Assembly (NCBI RefSeq): GCF_004358205.1
Contig: NZ_SMYO01000015.1
Location: forward strand, 1 to 64,000
Direction of reading: 5' to 3'
Length of the DNA stretch: 64,000 bases
Source: Bacillus salipaludis
GTDB taxonomy: Bacteria > Bacillota > Bacilli > Bacillales_B > DSM-18226
This document shows, piece after piece, positions 25,568-34,496 of this stretch. Below the pieces are notes generated by a model. The model saw only the letters and a program-made list of their open reading frames with translations. It did not search any database and was not told where the DNA came from. Within the stretch, counting starts at the first letter, position 1, and every line of letters starts with the position of its first letter. A program made the translations under genes and the position numbers.

Positions 25568-26740
25568 TTGACTAAACCAAATCATTTGTTGATTTTCATA
25601 TTAACTATAGGAGTATTCGGTATCTTAAATACCGAAATGGGGGTTATTGGGTTATTGCCTTCCATTGCTGATCACTTTCATGTCAGCATATCAAAAGCAG
25701 CATTGCTTGTTAGTCTCTTTGCTCTGACTATTGCTGTATCTGGACCAACGATGCCGTTATTGTTTTCCGGGATCAATCGTAAGAAGGTCATGTTACTTGT
25801 ATTAGGTGTTTTCGTTTTAGGAAACATTGTATCCATCTTTACATCTAACTTTACGATTCTCCTAATTGCCCGTATCATTCCAGCCTTTTTTCATCCAATT
25901 TACTGTTCTTTGGCATTTACGGTAGCTGCTTCCTCGGTAAGTAAAGAAGAGGCTCCAAAAGCTGTTTCTAAAATATTTATCGGAGTATCTGCTGGTATGG
26001 TAGCCGGTGTACCGATCGCCAATTTTATTGATAATGCCGTTTCGTATGAAATGGCGATGGCATTCTTTGCTATTGTTAATTTTGTTGTTTTGATTGCTAC
26101 ATTGATTTTTGTACCAACTATGCCAGTGGAAGAAAGACTTTCTTATGGAACACAACTTTCCGTATTGAAAAAACCTATTATATGGTTTTCCATTGTTACC
26201 GTCATTTTGTTAAACTCAGCAATCTTTGGCGTTTATAGTTATCTTGCTGAATATCTGAAAACTGTAACGAATATGTCTCCGAATACCATAAGTTTAACGT
26301 TATTCATCTTCGGTGGAGCCAATATGATTGGAAACATTGTTGCAGGAAAGTTGCTTACGCATAGTGCCACCAAATCTGTAGTATCTTTTCCTGTGTTATT
26401 GGGTGCTATTTACATCATTTTTTTCTTCACAGGACAGTTTAGGATACCTATGGCAATAATAACTTTAATTTGGGGAATATTGGCTGGAGGAATAATGGCA
26501 AATATTAATCAATATTTGATTGCGTCTTCAGCTCCCGAAGCACCTGATTTTGCCAATGGCTTATTTATATCAGCCTGTAACGTAGGAACAACATTAGGTG
26601 CAGCAGCAGGCGGGTTATTTATATCAGGAATGGGTACACAATATGTTGTATTGGTCGGAATCCTATCATTGGTCCTAAGTTTGGTAACTATTTTAATTAG
26701 AAACTACATGTTTACTCCTGCACAACAACTGTCTAGCTAG
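25568..26740 (+). CDS. MFS efflux transporter, DHA1/AraJ-like
   Basis: A 390-residue, 12-helix major facilitator. The TTG at 25568 fits AAAGGAG at 25554-25560; the longer ORF from 25538 overlaps that site. Motifs: FGILNTEMGVIGLLPSIADH in helix 1, SGPTMPLLFSGINRKKVMLL as the motif A region, and a Gly-rich end in NVGTTLGAAAGGLF. It resembles sugar or drug efflux carriers of the AraJ/PbuE group. A MerR-type promoter shared with adhA suggests export of an aldehyde-related or toxic compound; the substrate is unknown. Confidence 0.85.
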   Translation: MTKPNHLLIFILTIGVFGILNTEMGVIGLLPSIADHFHVSISKAALLVSLFALTIAVSGPTMPLLFSGINRKKVMLLVLGVFVLGNIVSIFTSNFTILLIARIIPAFFHPIYCSLAFTVAASSVSKEEAPKAVSKIFIGVSAGMVAGVPIANFIDNAVSYEMAMAFFAIVNFVVLIATLIFVPTMPVEERLSYGTQLSVLKKPIIWFSIVTVILLNSAIFGVYSYLAEYLKTVTNMSPNTISLTLFIFGGANMIGNIVAGKLLTHSATKSVVSFPVLLGAIYIIFFFTGQFRIPMAIITLIWGILAGGIMANINQYLIASSAPEAPDFANGLFISACNVGTTLGAAAGGLFISGMGTQYVVLVGILSLVLSLVTILIRNYMFTPAQQLSS

Positions 26741-26774
26741 GAATATTCTTTAAGGGGATCCTTGTTCATGATTT

Positions 26775-26799
26775 GAAAGAACAGTGATCCTGTTCTTTC
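26775..26799 (+). terminator. Hairpin terminator
   Basis: GAAAGAACAG, a five-base loop and CTGTTCTTTC form a 10-bp stem just after the MFS gene. The following T tract is weak. Confidence 0.55.
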
Positions 26800-26840
26800 T
26801 AATAAAATAAGCTTAATGATAAAAAGATATTCACTTCACT

Positions 26841-26880
26841 CACCATAGGAGGATTCCGCCGCCTATGGTGTATTTCTTTT
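26841..26880 (+). terminator. Rho-independent terminator
   Basis: CACCATAGG and CCTATGGTG close a 12-base loop and are followed by TATTTCTTTT. It is a second stop before the DoxX operon. Confidence 0.7.
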
Positions 26881-26921
26881 ATCAACAATGAATAATATTA
26901 GAGCATTAAAATAAAAAGTTA

Positions 26922-26967
26922 TTGACAAAAAAAATTATAAGTATTATTATTATCTCATATTCAAGAT
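26922..26967 (+). promoter_or_regulatory. Sigma-A promoter with degenerate MhqR-type site
   Basis: TTGACA and TATTAT are separated by 17 bases. ATCTCATATTCAAGAT at 26952-26967, immediately downstream, differs from the perfect palindrome at 27099 in three positions. This is a good position for a MarR-type repressor to block transcription of the DoxX-dioxygenase operon. Confidence 0.65.
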
Positions 26968-27098
26968 AATTAAATTCAAGATTTGTTAAGGGGGGATTAA
27001 ATTACTGAATGGGAAATGCAATAATTTGCTCTTTCGGATATTAATGCAAAAATCTAAAGCAATTCATGATTGAATAAGCGCAATTTTTTTTAGAATAA

Positions 27099-27116
27099 TA
27101 TCTCGAATTCGAGATA
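27099..27116. promoter_or_regulatory. MhqR-type operator
   Basis: TATCTCGAATTCGAGATA is a perfect 18-bp palindrome 21 bases before the DoxX start. It matches the operator recalled for B. subtilis MhqR, the MarR-type repressor that responds to hydroquinones and catechols. The regulator gene itself is not in this window. Confidence 0.75.
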
Positions 27117-27137
27117 AAATACAAGGAGGAAATAAAG

Positions 27138-27536
27138 ATGATAAATATTGGATTATTAATCATTCGTCTGGTAATTGGAGTATTGTTCATGGGACACGGT
27201 GCTCAGAAATTGTTTGGTTGGTTCGGTGGATATGGATTGAAAGGAACCGGTGGATGGTTTGAATCCATTGGCATGAAGCCCGGGATAACCATGGCTCTAT
27301 TTGCAGGATTAGCAGAACTTGTTGGGGGTACATTGTTTGCTTTGGGATTATTAACACCACTTGCAGGAATTATGATTGCGGGAACCATGGTAATGGCGAT
27401 CGCGAAAGTGCATGGTGCAAACGGAATATGGGCAACATCAAATGGTTATGAGTATAACTTAACTTTGCTTGCAGTGGCAATGGGTATAGCTTTAGTGGGT
27501 CCTGGCCAATATGCTTTAGATGCATTTTTATTCTAA
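27138..27536 (+). CDS. DoxX family membrane protein
   Basis: A 132-residue, four-helix DoxX protein (LLIIRLVIGVLFMGHGAQKL, FGGYGLKGTGGWFESIGMKP, GLAELVGGTLFALGLLTPLA). Proteins of this group include B. subtilis MhqP (YdfP) and accompany quinone and thiol stress enzymes. A GGAGG site is present. It begins an operon with two ring-cleaving dioxygenases under an MhqR-type operator. The biochemical role is uncertain; membrane redox or thiol homeostasis is the usual suggestion. Confidence 0.88.
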   Translation: MINIGLLIIRLVIGVLFMGHGAQKLFGWFGGYGLKGTGGWFESIGMKPGITMALFAGLAELVGGTLFALGLLTPLAGIMIAGTMVMAIAKVHGANGIWATSNGYEYNLTLLAVAMGIALVGPGQYALDAFLF

Positions 27537-27601
27537 GTACTTTTACTCATTACAAGCGAACAAAAGAACGTAATTAATCTTTTGACAGGAGTGATTAGGA
27601 G

Positions 27602-28570
27602 ATGGAACTTTTAGGACTACATCATGTATCAATATTAACAGGAAAAGCGGAAAAAAATTATGAATTTTATACAAAAATTTTAGGAATGAGATTGGTAAAG
27701 AAAACCGTCAATCAAGATAATACAGAATCTTATCATCTTTTCTATGCTGACGCGGAAGGAACCCCAGGGACTGACGTGACGTTCTTTGACATTCCTCATC
27801 TTGGAAAAACATACAGGGGAACATCAGATATTTCTACTGTATCACTAAGGGTGAAAAATTCGGATTCATTGTTATTTTGGAAAGATCGTTTTAAACAATA
27901 CGAGGTTGAACATGATGATATTCAAAAAAGAGCAAATCGTGATACTTTGGCTTTCAGAGATTTCGAGGGGACTCGTTTAATCCTTGTCGCCGATAACGAT
28001 GAAAAAGGTGTGCGAGCAGGGGTTCCTTGGCAAAGGGATGACATTCCATTGGAACATGCCATTATTGGTTTAGGACCTGTAACTCTTACGGTCTCCATTG
28101 CAGAACCAACGATCGGTGTTTTAACAGAAGTAATGGGTTTTCGATTTGTCGGTTCCTATCCATCACTTGAGGGGGATTATCCCGATATCTTGATTTATGC
28201 GACGGGCGAAGGCGGCAGTGGTGCGGAAGTTCATATTGAAACAAGGACTGATTTGCCAAGAGTTCGCTTAGGTCGCGGAGGTGTTCACCATGTTGCCTTT
28301 CGTGTTCAGAATGAGGAAGAATATGAACAATGGGCAGAGCGTTTAAAAGAGTACCGGTTACCGAATTCAGGGAAAGTGGAACGGTATTACTTTAAGGCCT
28401 TGTATTTCAGGGAACCAAACGGTATTTTGTTTGAATTATCAACGGATAAACCGGGATTTGCGACAGACGAACCAATGGAAACAATGGGAGAAGCACTGGC
28501 ACTTCCACCATTTTTGGAACCAAAACGAAAAGAGATCGAAGAAAAATTACGTCCATTAATTTTAAATTAA
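27602..28570 (+). CDS. Ring-cleaving dioxygenase, MhqO/MhqA family
   Basis: A 322-residue protein with two vicinal-oxygen-chelate halves. Probable metal ligands are in LLGLHHVSILTG (His), RGGVHHVAFRV (His), and the C-terminal FREPNGILFELSTDKPG (Glu). MhqA/MhqO proteins are extradiol-type enzymes thought to cleave hydroquinone or catechol adducts. It lies 65 bases after doxX with its own GGAG site and is followed closely by a paralogue. Induction by quinones is inferred from the upstream operator. Confidence 0.88.
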   Translation: MELLGLHHVSILTGKAEKNYEFYTKILGMRLVKKTVNQDNTESYHLFYADAEGTPGTDVTFFDIPHLGKTYRGTSDISTVSLRVKNSDSLLFWKDRFKQYEVEHDDIQKRANRDTLAFRDFEGTRLILVADNDEKGVRAGVPWQRDDIPLEHAIIGLGPVTLTVSIAEPTIGVLTEVMGFRFVGSYPSLEGDYPDILIYATGEGGSGAEVHIETRTDLPRVRLGRGGVHHVAFRVQNEEEYEQWAERLKEYRLPNSGKVERYYFKALYFREPNGILFELSTDKPGFATDEPMETMGEALALPPFLEPKRKEIEEKLRPLILN

Positions 28571-28596
28571 ATCTGACTTCCTAGGAGGAATATATA

Positions 28597-29574
28597 ATGA
28601 ACCATTTAAAAGGAATACACCATGTAACAGCGATTACAAGCAGTGCGGAAAAGAACTATGAATTCTTCACGTATGTTTTAGGTATGCGCTTAGTTAAAAA
28701 AACCGTAAATCAAGATGATATTCAAACCTATCATTTATTCTTTGCAGATGATAAAGGCAGTGCAGGCACAGACATGACTTTCTTTGACTTCCCTGGCATT
28801 CCGAAAGGTGTACATGGTACAAACGAAATTTCAAAGACTTCGTTCCGTGTACCAAGTGATGCTGCACTAGACTATTGGGTAAAACGTTTTGAGCGCCTAG
28901 AAGTAAAGCATACTGGTATTAAGGAGCAATTTGGCAAGAAAACTCTTTCTTTCGTTGATTTTGATGATCAAAACTATCAATTGATTTCAGACGAATTCAA
29001 TAAAGGGGTAGAATCTGGCACACCTTGGCAGAAAGGTCCAATTCCATTAGAATATGCGATTACTGGTTTAGGACCTGTTTTTGTTCGAATTGCGAATTTT
29101 GATTACTTTAAAGAAATGATGGAAAAAGTTCTATTATTTAGAGAGACAGATAAAGAAGGGTCATTCCATTTATTTGAAGTGGGGGATGGCGGGAATGGTG
29201 CCTCTGTTATTGTAGAGTATAATGCCATTCTACCTGGAGCCCGCCAAGGTTTTGGGACGGTTCACCATGCGGCATTCCGTGTAGAAGATCGCTCTGTTTT
29301 AGAAGAATGGATTGAACGAATGAATGGTTTTGGATTTCATACTTCCGGTTATGTAAATCGTCACTTTTTTGAGTCATTATACGCAAGAGTGGCACCGCAA
29401 ATTTTATTTGAGTTCGCTACAGATGGTCCTGGTTTTATGGGTGACGAACCTTATGAAACGCTTGGGGAAAAATTATCTTTACCACCATTCTTAGAGCCTA
29501 AACGTGCAGAAATTGAAAAATTAGTTCGCCCAATTGATACAGTAAGAAGTACAAAGGAATTTATCAAAGAATAA
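28597..29574 (+). CDS. Ring-cleaving dioxygenase, MhqA family (paralogue)
   Basis: A 325-residue protein similar to its upstream neighbour along the whole length ([77 protein letters not shown]). The first metal His is in GIHHVT and the second in VHHAAF. In the C-terminal region the first dioxygenase has REPNGILFELSTD, but this protein has [13 protein letters not shown]. The Glu is therefore kept, while the Pro-Asn-Gly loop is changed. The 26-base gap and GGAGG site indicate one transcript. Tandem paralogues may handle different quinols. Confidence 0.88.
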   Translation: MNHLKGIHHVTAITSSAEKNYEFFTYVLGMRLVKKTVNQDDIQTYHLFFADDKGSAGTDMTFFDFPGIPKGVHGTNEISKTSFRVPSDAALDYWVKRFERLEVKHTGIKEQFGKKTLSFVDFDDQNYQLISDEFNKGVESGTPWQKGPIPLEYAITGLGPVFVRIANFDYFKEMMEKVLLFRETDKEGSFHLFEVGDGGNGASVIVEYNAILPGARQGFGTVHHAAFRVEDRSVLEEWIERMNGFGFHTSGYVNRHFFESLYARVAPQILFEFATDGPGFMGDEPYETLGEKLSLPPFLEPKRAEIEKLVRPIDTVRSTKEFIKE

Positions 29575-29729
29575 AAGGAAAAAGCGCATCAACTGGTGAG
29601 ATGAGTAAGCGTTATGGCTTTAATTATTTTGATAAGCACGATGATGACTCTGGAACATTAGAACGCAAGAAGAAAAAGTCATTTTATTGGTATAAAAACG
29701 TTATCGCAACAAATGGTGAGGAGCTTTAA
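29575..29729 (+). pseudogene. C-terminal fragment of a GH1 6-phospho-beta-glucosidase
   Basis: The frame [20 protein letters not shown], then [20 protein letters not shown] and TNGEEL with a stop at 29727, is the typical end of glycoside hydrolase family 1 6-phospho-beta-glucosidases. No upstream part of the enzyme exists, since the dioxygenase gene ends immediately before it. It is a relic left by a deletion or insertion of the mhq operon. Confidence 0.8.
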
Positions 29730-29750
29730 TCGAATTTATAATTACTATTT

Positions 29751-29782
29751 AAGAGCTACTAAAGATAGCTCTTTTTTATTTT
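29751..29782 (+). terminator. Rho-independent terminator
   Basis: AAGAGCTA, a seven-base loop and TAGCTCTT are followed by TTTTATTTT. It was probably the original terminator of the lost GH1 gene and now serves the dioxygenase operon. Confidence 0.8.
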
Positions 29783-29840
29783 ATAATCAATTTGGAAATA
29801 TGTTAAAATTAAGAAAATATAAATACGGGGGGATTAAGTA

Positions 29841-29894
29841 ATGAGATTATATTTAGATGTTTTTGAAAACGACCAACCAGCTATTCATTCCTAA
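29841..29894 (+). CDS. Possible 17-residue leader peptide
   Basis: A strong GGGGGG site precedes an ATG encoding MRLYLDVFENDQPAIHS and a stop. The stop codon lies inside the 5' arm of the hairpin at 29890-29939, upstream of the DMT transporter. Short ORF, strong start and hairpin at the stop are features of translational attenuators. It could also be the beginning of a lost gene. Confidence 0.4.
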   Translation: MRLYLDVFENDQPAIHS

Positions 29895-29939
29895 GTCGAG
29901 GGATGAATTGTTACGATTAAAATCATGCCTCGTCTTAGG
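29890..29939 (+). promoter_or_regulatory. Conspicuous imperfect palindrome upstream of a DMT exporter
   Basis: CCTAAGTCGAGGGATGA and TCATGCCTCGTCTTAGG form a 15-bp stem broken by two symmetrical single mismatches, with a 16-base loop. There is no U run, so it is not a standard terminator. It may be an attenuator structure or a protein-binding dyad. Confidence 0.5.
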
Positions 29940-29983
29940 GAAAGTTCATTTAAATTCCCTTTTAAAAAGACGGAGGTATTATA

Positions 29984-30877
29984 ATGAAGCAAAATTTAAT
30001 TGGAGCAATCTGTTTATCTTTAGCCGCAAGCATGTGGGGCGGTATGTATGTAGTCAGTAAATATGTATTAGGTTATATTCCACCGTTAACCCTGGTATGG
30101 GTACGGTATGTTATAGCGTTTGTTTTTTTGTATATTGTATTAAAAATGACTCAAATAAAAAATGGTAATCGCACCGTTATTAAGAAAAATGATTGGTTCC
30201 TATTAGCTTGGATTGGTTTTATAGGGTACTTCGTATCCATTGCTTTCCAATTCATTGGCACAAAATTATCTGATGCACACACTGGAGCTTTGATTACATC
30301 CGCTACACCAGCTTTTATTGTGGTCTTTGCACGATTTATATTAAAGGAAAAACTGACCGTTAGAAAGATTATTTCTGTTTTATTAGCAACATTTGGAGTT
30401 GTTATTGTAATTGGTTGGGATACAAAGGTTGGAACTTACTTAACAGGAAGTATCATATTGGTGGGAGCCGCAGTCACTTGGGCGTTATTATCAGTCTATG
30501 TAAAGGTTGCTTCTAAACGTCTTTCTTCCTTAATCATAACGACTTATGCTGTATTATTTGCACTTATTTTTACTACACCGGCAATGATATGGGAACTTCA
30601 AGCGAATGATGTATATTATCAAAACATTCTAATCATTGTAGGAGTTATTTATCTTGGAGTAGTTTCAACTTCTGGAGCATTTTTTCTTTGGAATAAAGGT
30701 ATGGATTTAATGGATGCTGGAATCGGCTCATTGTTTTTCTTTTTCCAACCACTTGTAGGTTCTTTTTTAGGATGGCTCTTGTTAAAAGAAAAATTAGACG
30801 TAAACTTTTTTATTGGTGGTTTTATCATAATGATAGGTGTCGTGATCGTTACCTTAAAAAAGAAAAAAACGATGTAA
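29984..30877 (+). CDS. EamA/DMT family exporter
   Basis: A 297-residue, ten-helix drug/metabolite transporter formed by two EamA repeats (first: LSLAASMWGGMYVVSKYVLG; second: GAAVTWALLSVYVKVASKR). Motif ends such as FLGWLLLKEKLDVNFFIGG are typical. GGAGG is well spaced before the ATG. A leader ORF and hairpin precede it. Such carriers export amino acids or metabolites; the substrate is not evident. Confidence 0.88.
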   Translation: MKQNLIGAICLSLAASMWGGMYVVSKYVLGYIPPLTLVWVRYVIAFVFLYIVLKMTQIKNGNRTVIKKNDWFLLAWIGFIGYFVSIAFQFIGTKLSDAHTGALITSATPAFIVVFARFILKEKLTVRKIISVLLATFGVVIVIGWDTKVGTYLTGSIILVGAAVTWALLSVYVKVASKRLSSLIITTYAVLFALIFTTPAMIWELQANDVYYQNILIIVGVIYLGVVSTSGAFFLWNKGMDLMDAGIGSLFFFFQPLVGSFLGWLLLKEKLDVNFFIGGFIIMIGVVIVTLKKKKTM

Positions 30878-30884
30878 AGGTTAA

Positions 30885-31090
30885 GCGCCCGATCTGATAA
30901 ATAGACGGAAAAATTCCGCTTATTTAGTAATTATTATTAAAACTAGCTTCAATAGGCGGAGAGAATCCGCCTATTGGCTCGAAAAAGTTCTAAAAGGGGA
31001 GCTTTTCCTTTGCATAACCGGAAAACCTCCCCATATATACCCCGAAACGAGCTTCATTCTGCATCTAACCGAAAAATCTCGCTTATTTTA
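30885..31090. repeat. Intergenic array of degenerate 20-25 base units
   Basis: The 490-base gap 30878-31368 has no gene. Within it, units such as ACGGAAAAATTCCGCTTATT, GGCGGAGAGAATCCGCCTAT, CCGGAAAACCTCCCCATATA and CCGAAAAATCTCGCTTATTT repeat a CCGAAAA/TCCGC-CTTATT pattern in loose tandem. Some are self-complementary. A small hairpin (AAAAAGGCTGAGCCTTTT) follows near 31230. It looks like a dispersed Bacillus intergenic repeat; function unknown. Confidence 0.45.
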
Positions 31091-31368
31091 CTTATTTAAT
31101 TGATAAATTAGAGCCTAATTTGATATTTTTTTCTTGTTTTTACACCCTAAAACAGAACCTGTTAGTAAAAGCAGGGGGATAGAATTTTCTGTCCTCTTTT
31201 GTATTTAAATTCCTATAAAAATAAAAACTGAAAAAAGGCTGAGCCTTTTAAGGCTAAATGAGTATCGTTAACTTTTCAGAAGTTTTATAATCCTGCAATA
31301 ATATACTATAGGCATTTAATTTGAAGATGTATTATTACATGAGAAAACCTTGAAAGGAGTTTTTTCTG

Positions 31369-31944
31369 ATGAATATTACATCTTTTTTAATTTACTGTAT
31401 TATTGTTACTTTTACACCAGGGCCAACTAATATCGTCATATTATCCACCGTGCATCATTTGGGGACGAAGAAGGCACTGGAATATACGTACGGAGCAACG
31501 ATTGCATTTGGTATATTACTAGTTATTTCCGCTATGTTGAATACATTGCTGATAACGATCATACCTAAAATTTTGATTGTTATACAGATCATCGGAAGTT
31601 TTTATATGTTCTATCTTGCTTATCAAATCTACAAAGCGGATACATCAAAACCAACTGTAAACCAATCTGGTACCTTTAAATCAGGTTTCCTTATGCAGTT
31701 TTTAAATCCAAAGGTGCTCCTTTTTACCATGACTGTCATTCCTAGCTTTATTATGCCGCACTATACCGCAATGCCTGCGGTGACTATAAGTGTTTTCACC
31801 ATAACGCTTATTGGATTTTTGGCATTTATTACTTGGGTTCTTTTTGGTTCAATCTTCAAGAAGTTTTTACAGAATCATAGTAAGATTGTTAATATATTAA
31901 TGGCTTTGTTTTTAGCATATTCCGGAATAATGATATGGTTGTAG
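31369..31944 (+). CDS. LysE/RhtB family exporter
   Basis: A 191-residue, six-helix transporter. It opens with ITSFLIYCIIVTFTPGPTNI, the FTPGP motif of RhtB-type exporters, and carries FLMQFLNPKVLLFTMTVIPS. AAAGGAG precedes the ATG. An AraC-type regulator begins 26 bases downstream, so the two are likely cotranscribed and the exporter may be its target. It exports amino acids such as homoserine or threonine in related proteins; the substrate here is unknown. Confidence 0.88.
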   Translation: MNITSFLIYCIIVTFTPGPTNIVILSTVHHLGTKKALEYTYGATIAFGILLVISAMLNTLLITIIPKILIVIQIIGSFYMFYLAYQIYKADTSKPTVNQSGTFKSGFLMQFLNPKVLLFTMTVIPSFIMPHYTAMPAVTISVFTITLIGFLAFITWVLFGSIFKKFLQNHSKIVNILMALFLAYSGIMIWL

Positions 31945-31969
31945 GGAAGTTAAATAAGAGGTGAATTTA

Positions 31970-32749
31970 ATGGATAAATTTATCTATAAAAAATCAGCAG
32001 GTGTTACTGCCTTGTCAGCAAGTATGACTGATTTTACTTATAAAAAGCATTCCCACCAGGAGTATGCTATTGGGGTAACCTTGCGTGGTATTCAACAATA
32101 TAACCTGGATGGCAGCTTACAATTATCCTATCAAAATGGTGTAATGCTTTTTAATCCAGAACAGGCACATGACGGAATGGCACATGATCATAAGGCAGGA
32201 CTTGATTATGTTATGCTATATATTGAGCCGCAATTGCTTTTAGAGGTTATGGAGAAGAAGGATAAAGTGCTTTTTCCGACCCCTATTGTGTATGATCATA
32301 GACTTGAACAAAGAATATTAAGTCTTGCAAAAGCAATATTACGCGAAAAAGATGAGGCAATGTGCAGTGAATTACTCTTATCCCTCACAGATAGCCTTAT
32401 TCAAACTAATCTTTCTATCGATAAGAAGAAAGATAATGTTCTAATTAGAAAAGCAAAAGAGATGCTTCATGCCAACTTAGGAAATGTACTAAAACTTGAT
32501 GAGATATGTAATGAGCTTAATTTATCGAAATTTCAGTTTATCAGATTATTTAAGTCTCATACCGGAATTTCACCATTCCAATATTTTCTTAACTGCAAAA
32601 TAGAACGTGCAAAGCAGTTAATAGAAAAAAACGGAGATATATATTCAGTAGTAGTGGATTGTGGTTTTGTTGATTTATCTCATTTAAATAAACATTTTAA
32701 AAGCGTATACGGAACAACAGCATTTGAATATTTGTCACATATTAATTGA
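31970..32749 (+). CDS. AraC-family transcriptional regulator
   Basis: A 259-residue regulator. An AraC-type cupin sensor (YKKHSHQEYAIGVTLRGIQQ, LFNPEQAHDGMAHD) occupies the first 140 residues. Two helix-turn-helix units occupy about 160-259 (LDEICNELNLSKFQFIRLFK, GISPFQYFLNCKIERAKQLI, ending HLNKHFKSVYGTTAFEYL). The ATG at 31970 follows GAGGTG; the GTG at 31961 is part of that site. It sits behind a LysE exporter and presumably controls it. Confidence 0.9.
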   Translation: MDKFIYKKSAGVTALSASMTDFTYKKHSHQEYAIGVTLRGIQQYNLDGSLQLSYQNGVMLFNPEQAHDGMAHDHKAGLDYVMLYIEPQLLLEVMEKKDKVLFPTPIVYDHRLEQRILSLAKAILREKDEAMCSELLLSLTDSLIQTNLSIDKKKDNVLIRKAKEMLHANLGNVLKLDEICNELNLSKFQFIRLFKSHTGISPFQYFLNCKIERAKQLIEKNGDIYSVVVDCGFVDLSHLNKHFKSVYGTTAFEYLSHIN

Positions 32750-32782
32750 GGAGGAGTTTTGTATTTTAGGAGGAAAAGCTTA

Positions 32783-33348
32783 ATGAAAACATCCAATATT
32801 ATTTTCTTTGAAACAAAATTCCCAAGCGCAAACATGATCTTGATTAAGGATCAGCTCCCAATCCTTATTGACACTGGTTTTGGGAGTGATACGAAAGAAA
32901 CAGAACGATTAATGAATGAAGCAGGCGTATCACCAGAAGAGTTACACCTTATTGTGAACACGCATTATCATAGTGACCATGTAGGAGGCAATTTTCATCT
33001 TCAAAAAAATAAAAGTGTTAAAATTGCTGCACACAAATGGGATGCTGATTTAATTAATGGATGTGACCCTGAAGCCTGTAGTGCAGATTGGTTAGATCAG
33101 CCTGTAGAACCTTATCGAGTCGATAAAAAGCTAAAAGATAACGATGAGATCAATACTGGAAGTAGAACCTTGAAAGTCTTGCACACACCGAGATTCCAAT
33201 TTTGCTCGATGAAATGATTCGTTCCGGAGCAGCAAGCTGGCACAATAATCATTTAATCGCCGCCATCCCATATCAAACACCACTAAAGAAATGGATGAGT
33301 ACCAACATAAAACCAAGAGATTGGAAACCTCTAGATTTTCTCACATAA
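32783..33348 (+). pseudogene. Truncated metallo-beta-lactamase-fold hydrolase
   Basis: AGGAGG before the ATG gives a normal MBL start: SSANMILI-type strand, LIDTGFGSDTKE, and the metal motif NTHYHSDHVGGN. The chain is lost after SRTLKVLHTP at about 33189, where family members continue HTPGH with the next metal ligand. A different frame at 33190-33348 reads IPILLDEMIRSGAASWHNNH and ends WKPLDFLT, which does not look like MBL and may be the tail of another gene. A deletion fusing two genes best explains this; the enzyme lacks half its metal site. Confidence 0.7.
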
Positions 33349-33482
33349 CTCCATCCCAATACTTCACTGACGAATCAGTCTCTTTATTACTTACAAAGCC
33401 GGATAGTTGAATATTATGTTATTTTTTGTAATATTCAGATTGCCATTACCCAAACAATATAAAACATTGAGGGGGAATTTAT

Positions 33483-33860
33483 ATGCCATTAAAAGAAGGA
33501 GATATCATTACTTTTGAACGGAAGTTTACTGTAAGGGACGTTGAATTATTTACAGAGATTTCAGGTGATGAAGGGATTCATCATATAACTCCAGATGAAC
33601 AGGGAAGACTTGTTGTTCAAGGGTTATTAACGGCCACTCTACCAACAAAAGTAGGTGGAGATCATAACGTATTGGCACGTACTATGAATTTTGAGTTTTT
33701 ACGACCTGTGTTTACAGAAGATACAATAATATGTGAAGTTAAAATTGAAAAATATGAAAGACAAGAAAATAATAGAACCGCTATTCTTGCATCCTTTTTA
33801 TGTAAAAATCAGAATGAAAAGGAAGTATTAAAAGGGGATTTTTCAGGTGTTATACTGTAG
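33483..33860 (+). CDS. MaoC-like hotdog-fold protein
   Basis: A 125-residue single-hotdog protein: LKEGDIITFERKFTVRDVEL, FTEISGDEGIHHITPDEQGR and LVVQGLLTATLPTKVGG. This is the MaoC/(R)-hydratase pattern, although the catalytic D-x4-H is less clear: D49-type Asp is followed by GIHH. Relatives hydrate enoyl-CoA or bind acyl groups. GAGGGGG gives a strong start. Alone in its transcript; function is inferred from fold only. Confidence 0.7.
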   Translation: MPLKEGDIITFERKFTVRDVELFTEISGDEGIHHITPDEQGRLVVQGLLTATLPTKVGGDHNVLARTMNFEFLRPVFTEDTIICEVKIEKYERQENNRTAILASFLCKNQNEKEVLKGDFSGVIL

Positions 33861-33928
33861 ATACGCCGCGGGTTTAATAAATTTTCTTGCAGTTAATATA
33901 AACTAACAATTCCTCATCACTAGTTATT

Positions 33929-33970
33929 ACAAGAAACACGCTTGAAATACCAAGCATGTTTCTTGTGTTT
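33929..33970. terminator. Bidirectional hairpin terminator
   Basis: ACAAGAAACACGCTTG and CAAGCATGTTTCTTGT form a 16-bp stem with one mismatch. It lies between the convergent MaoC-like and lipoprotein genes. Confidence 0.7.
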
Positions 33971-33997
33971 ATCCAGGGGTGCCGCCAGTTCCTTATA

Positions 33998-34171
33998 TTA
34001 ATTACCAGATTGATCTGTTCCTTGATCTGAGCCGCTATTTTGAGAATCACCCGCACCACCGTCTTGATTTTGTTGGGTATTTGCATCCTTATTATTGCTA
34101 CAACCTGAGGCAGCTCCTACCAAGATGAAAGACGCCAATACTCCAAAAACCCATTTCTTTAAATCTTTCAT
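33998..34171 (-). CDS. Small lipoprotein
   Basis: A 57-residue protein. The GGAGG-supported ATG at 34171 gives MKDLKKWVFGVLASFILVGA, then ASGC as lipobox with Cys24. The mature part is a low-complexity, Gln/Asp/Gly/Ser-rich tail (DANTQQNQDGGAGDSQNSGS). It should be lipidated and anchored outside the membrane. The longer frame from 34219 starts before the ribosome site. No function is assignable. Confidence 0.7.
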   Translation of the reverse strand: MKDLKKWVFGVLASFILVGAASGCSNNKDANTQQNQDGGAGDSQNSGSDQGTDQSGN

Positions 34172-34496
34172 TTTTAAATTCCTCCTTGATTGTTTTAATT
34201 TTTGGTACACTCCCATCATACAAAAATGCAGAGAAAATAGAATAAGGGTAACGGACTCTTAACTGATTATTAACAATTTTCATAATATTTTACCGAAATA
34301 TTAAAAAGACTTAGTTCAATCTATTCTTATTATTGAATTTATTAGTCTTTTCTTCCTAAGGAAATTTTTAAAAAAGGGGAAACACCGTCATTTAGAAATT
34401 CTTTTGGAGTTTGATTAGAAAAAAGTAGAAAAATCAAAAGAAGAGATGTTTGTTTGTTGTTTTGCTTGTTTAAATGTACGTTTTATTAGGTTTTGT

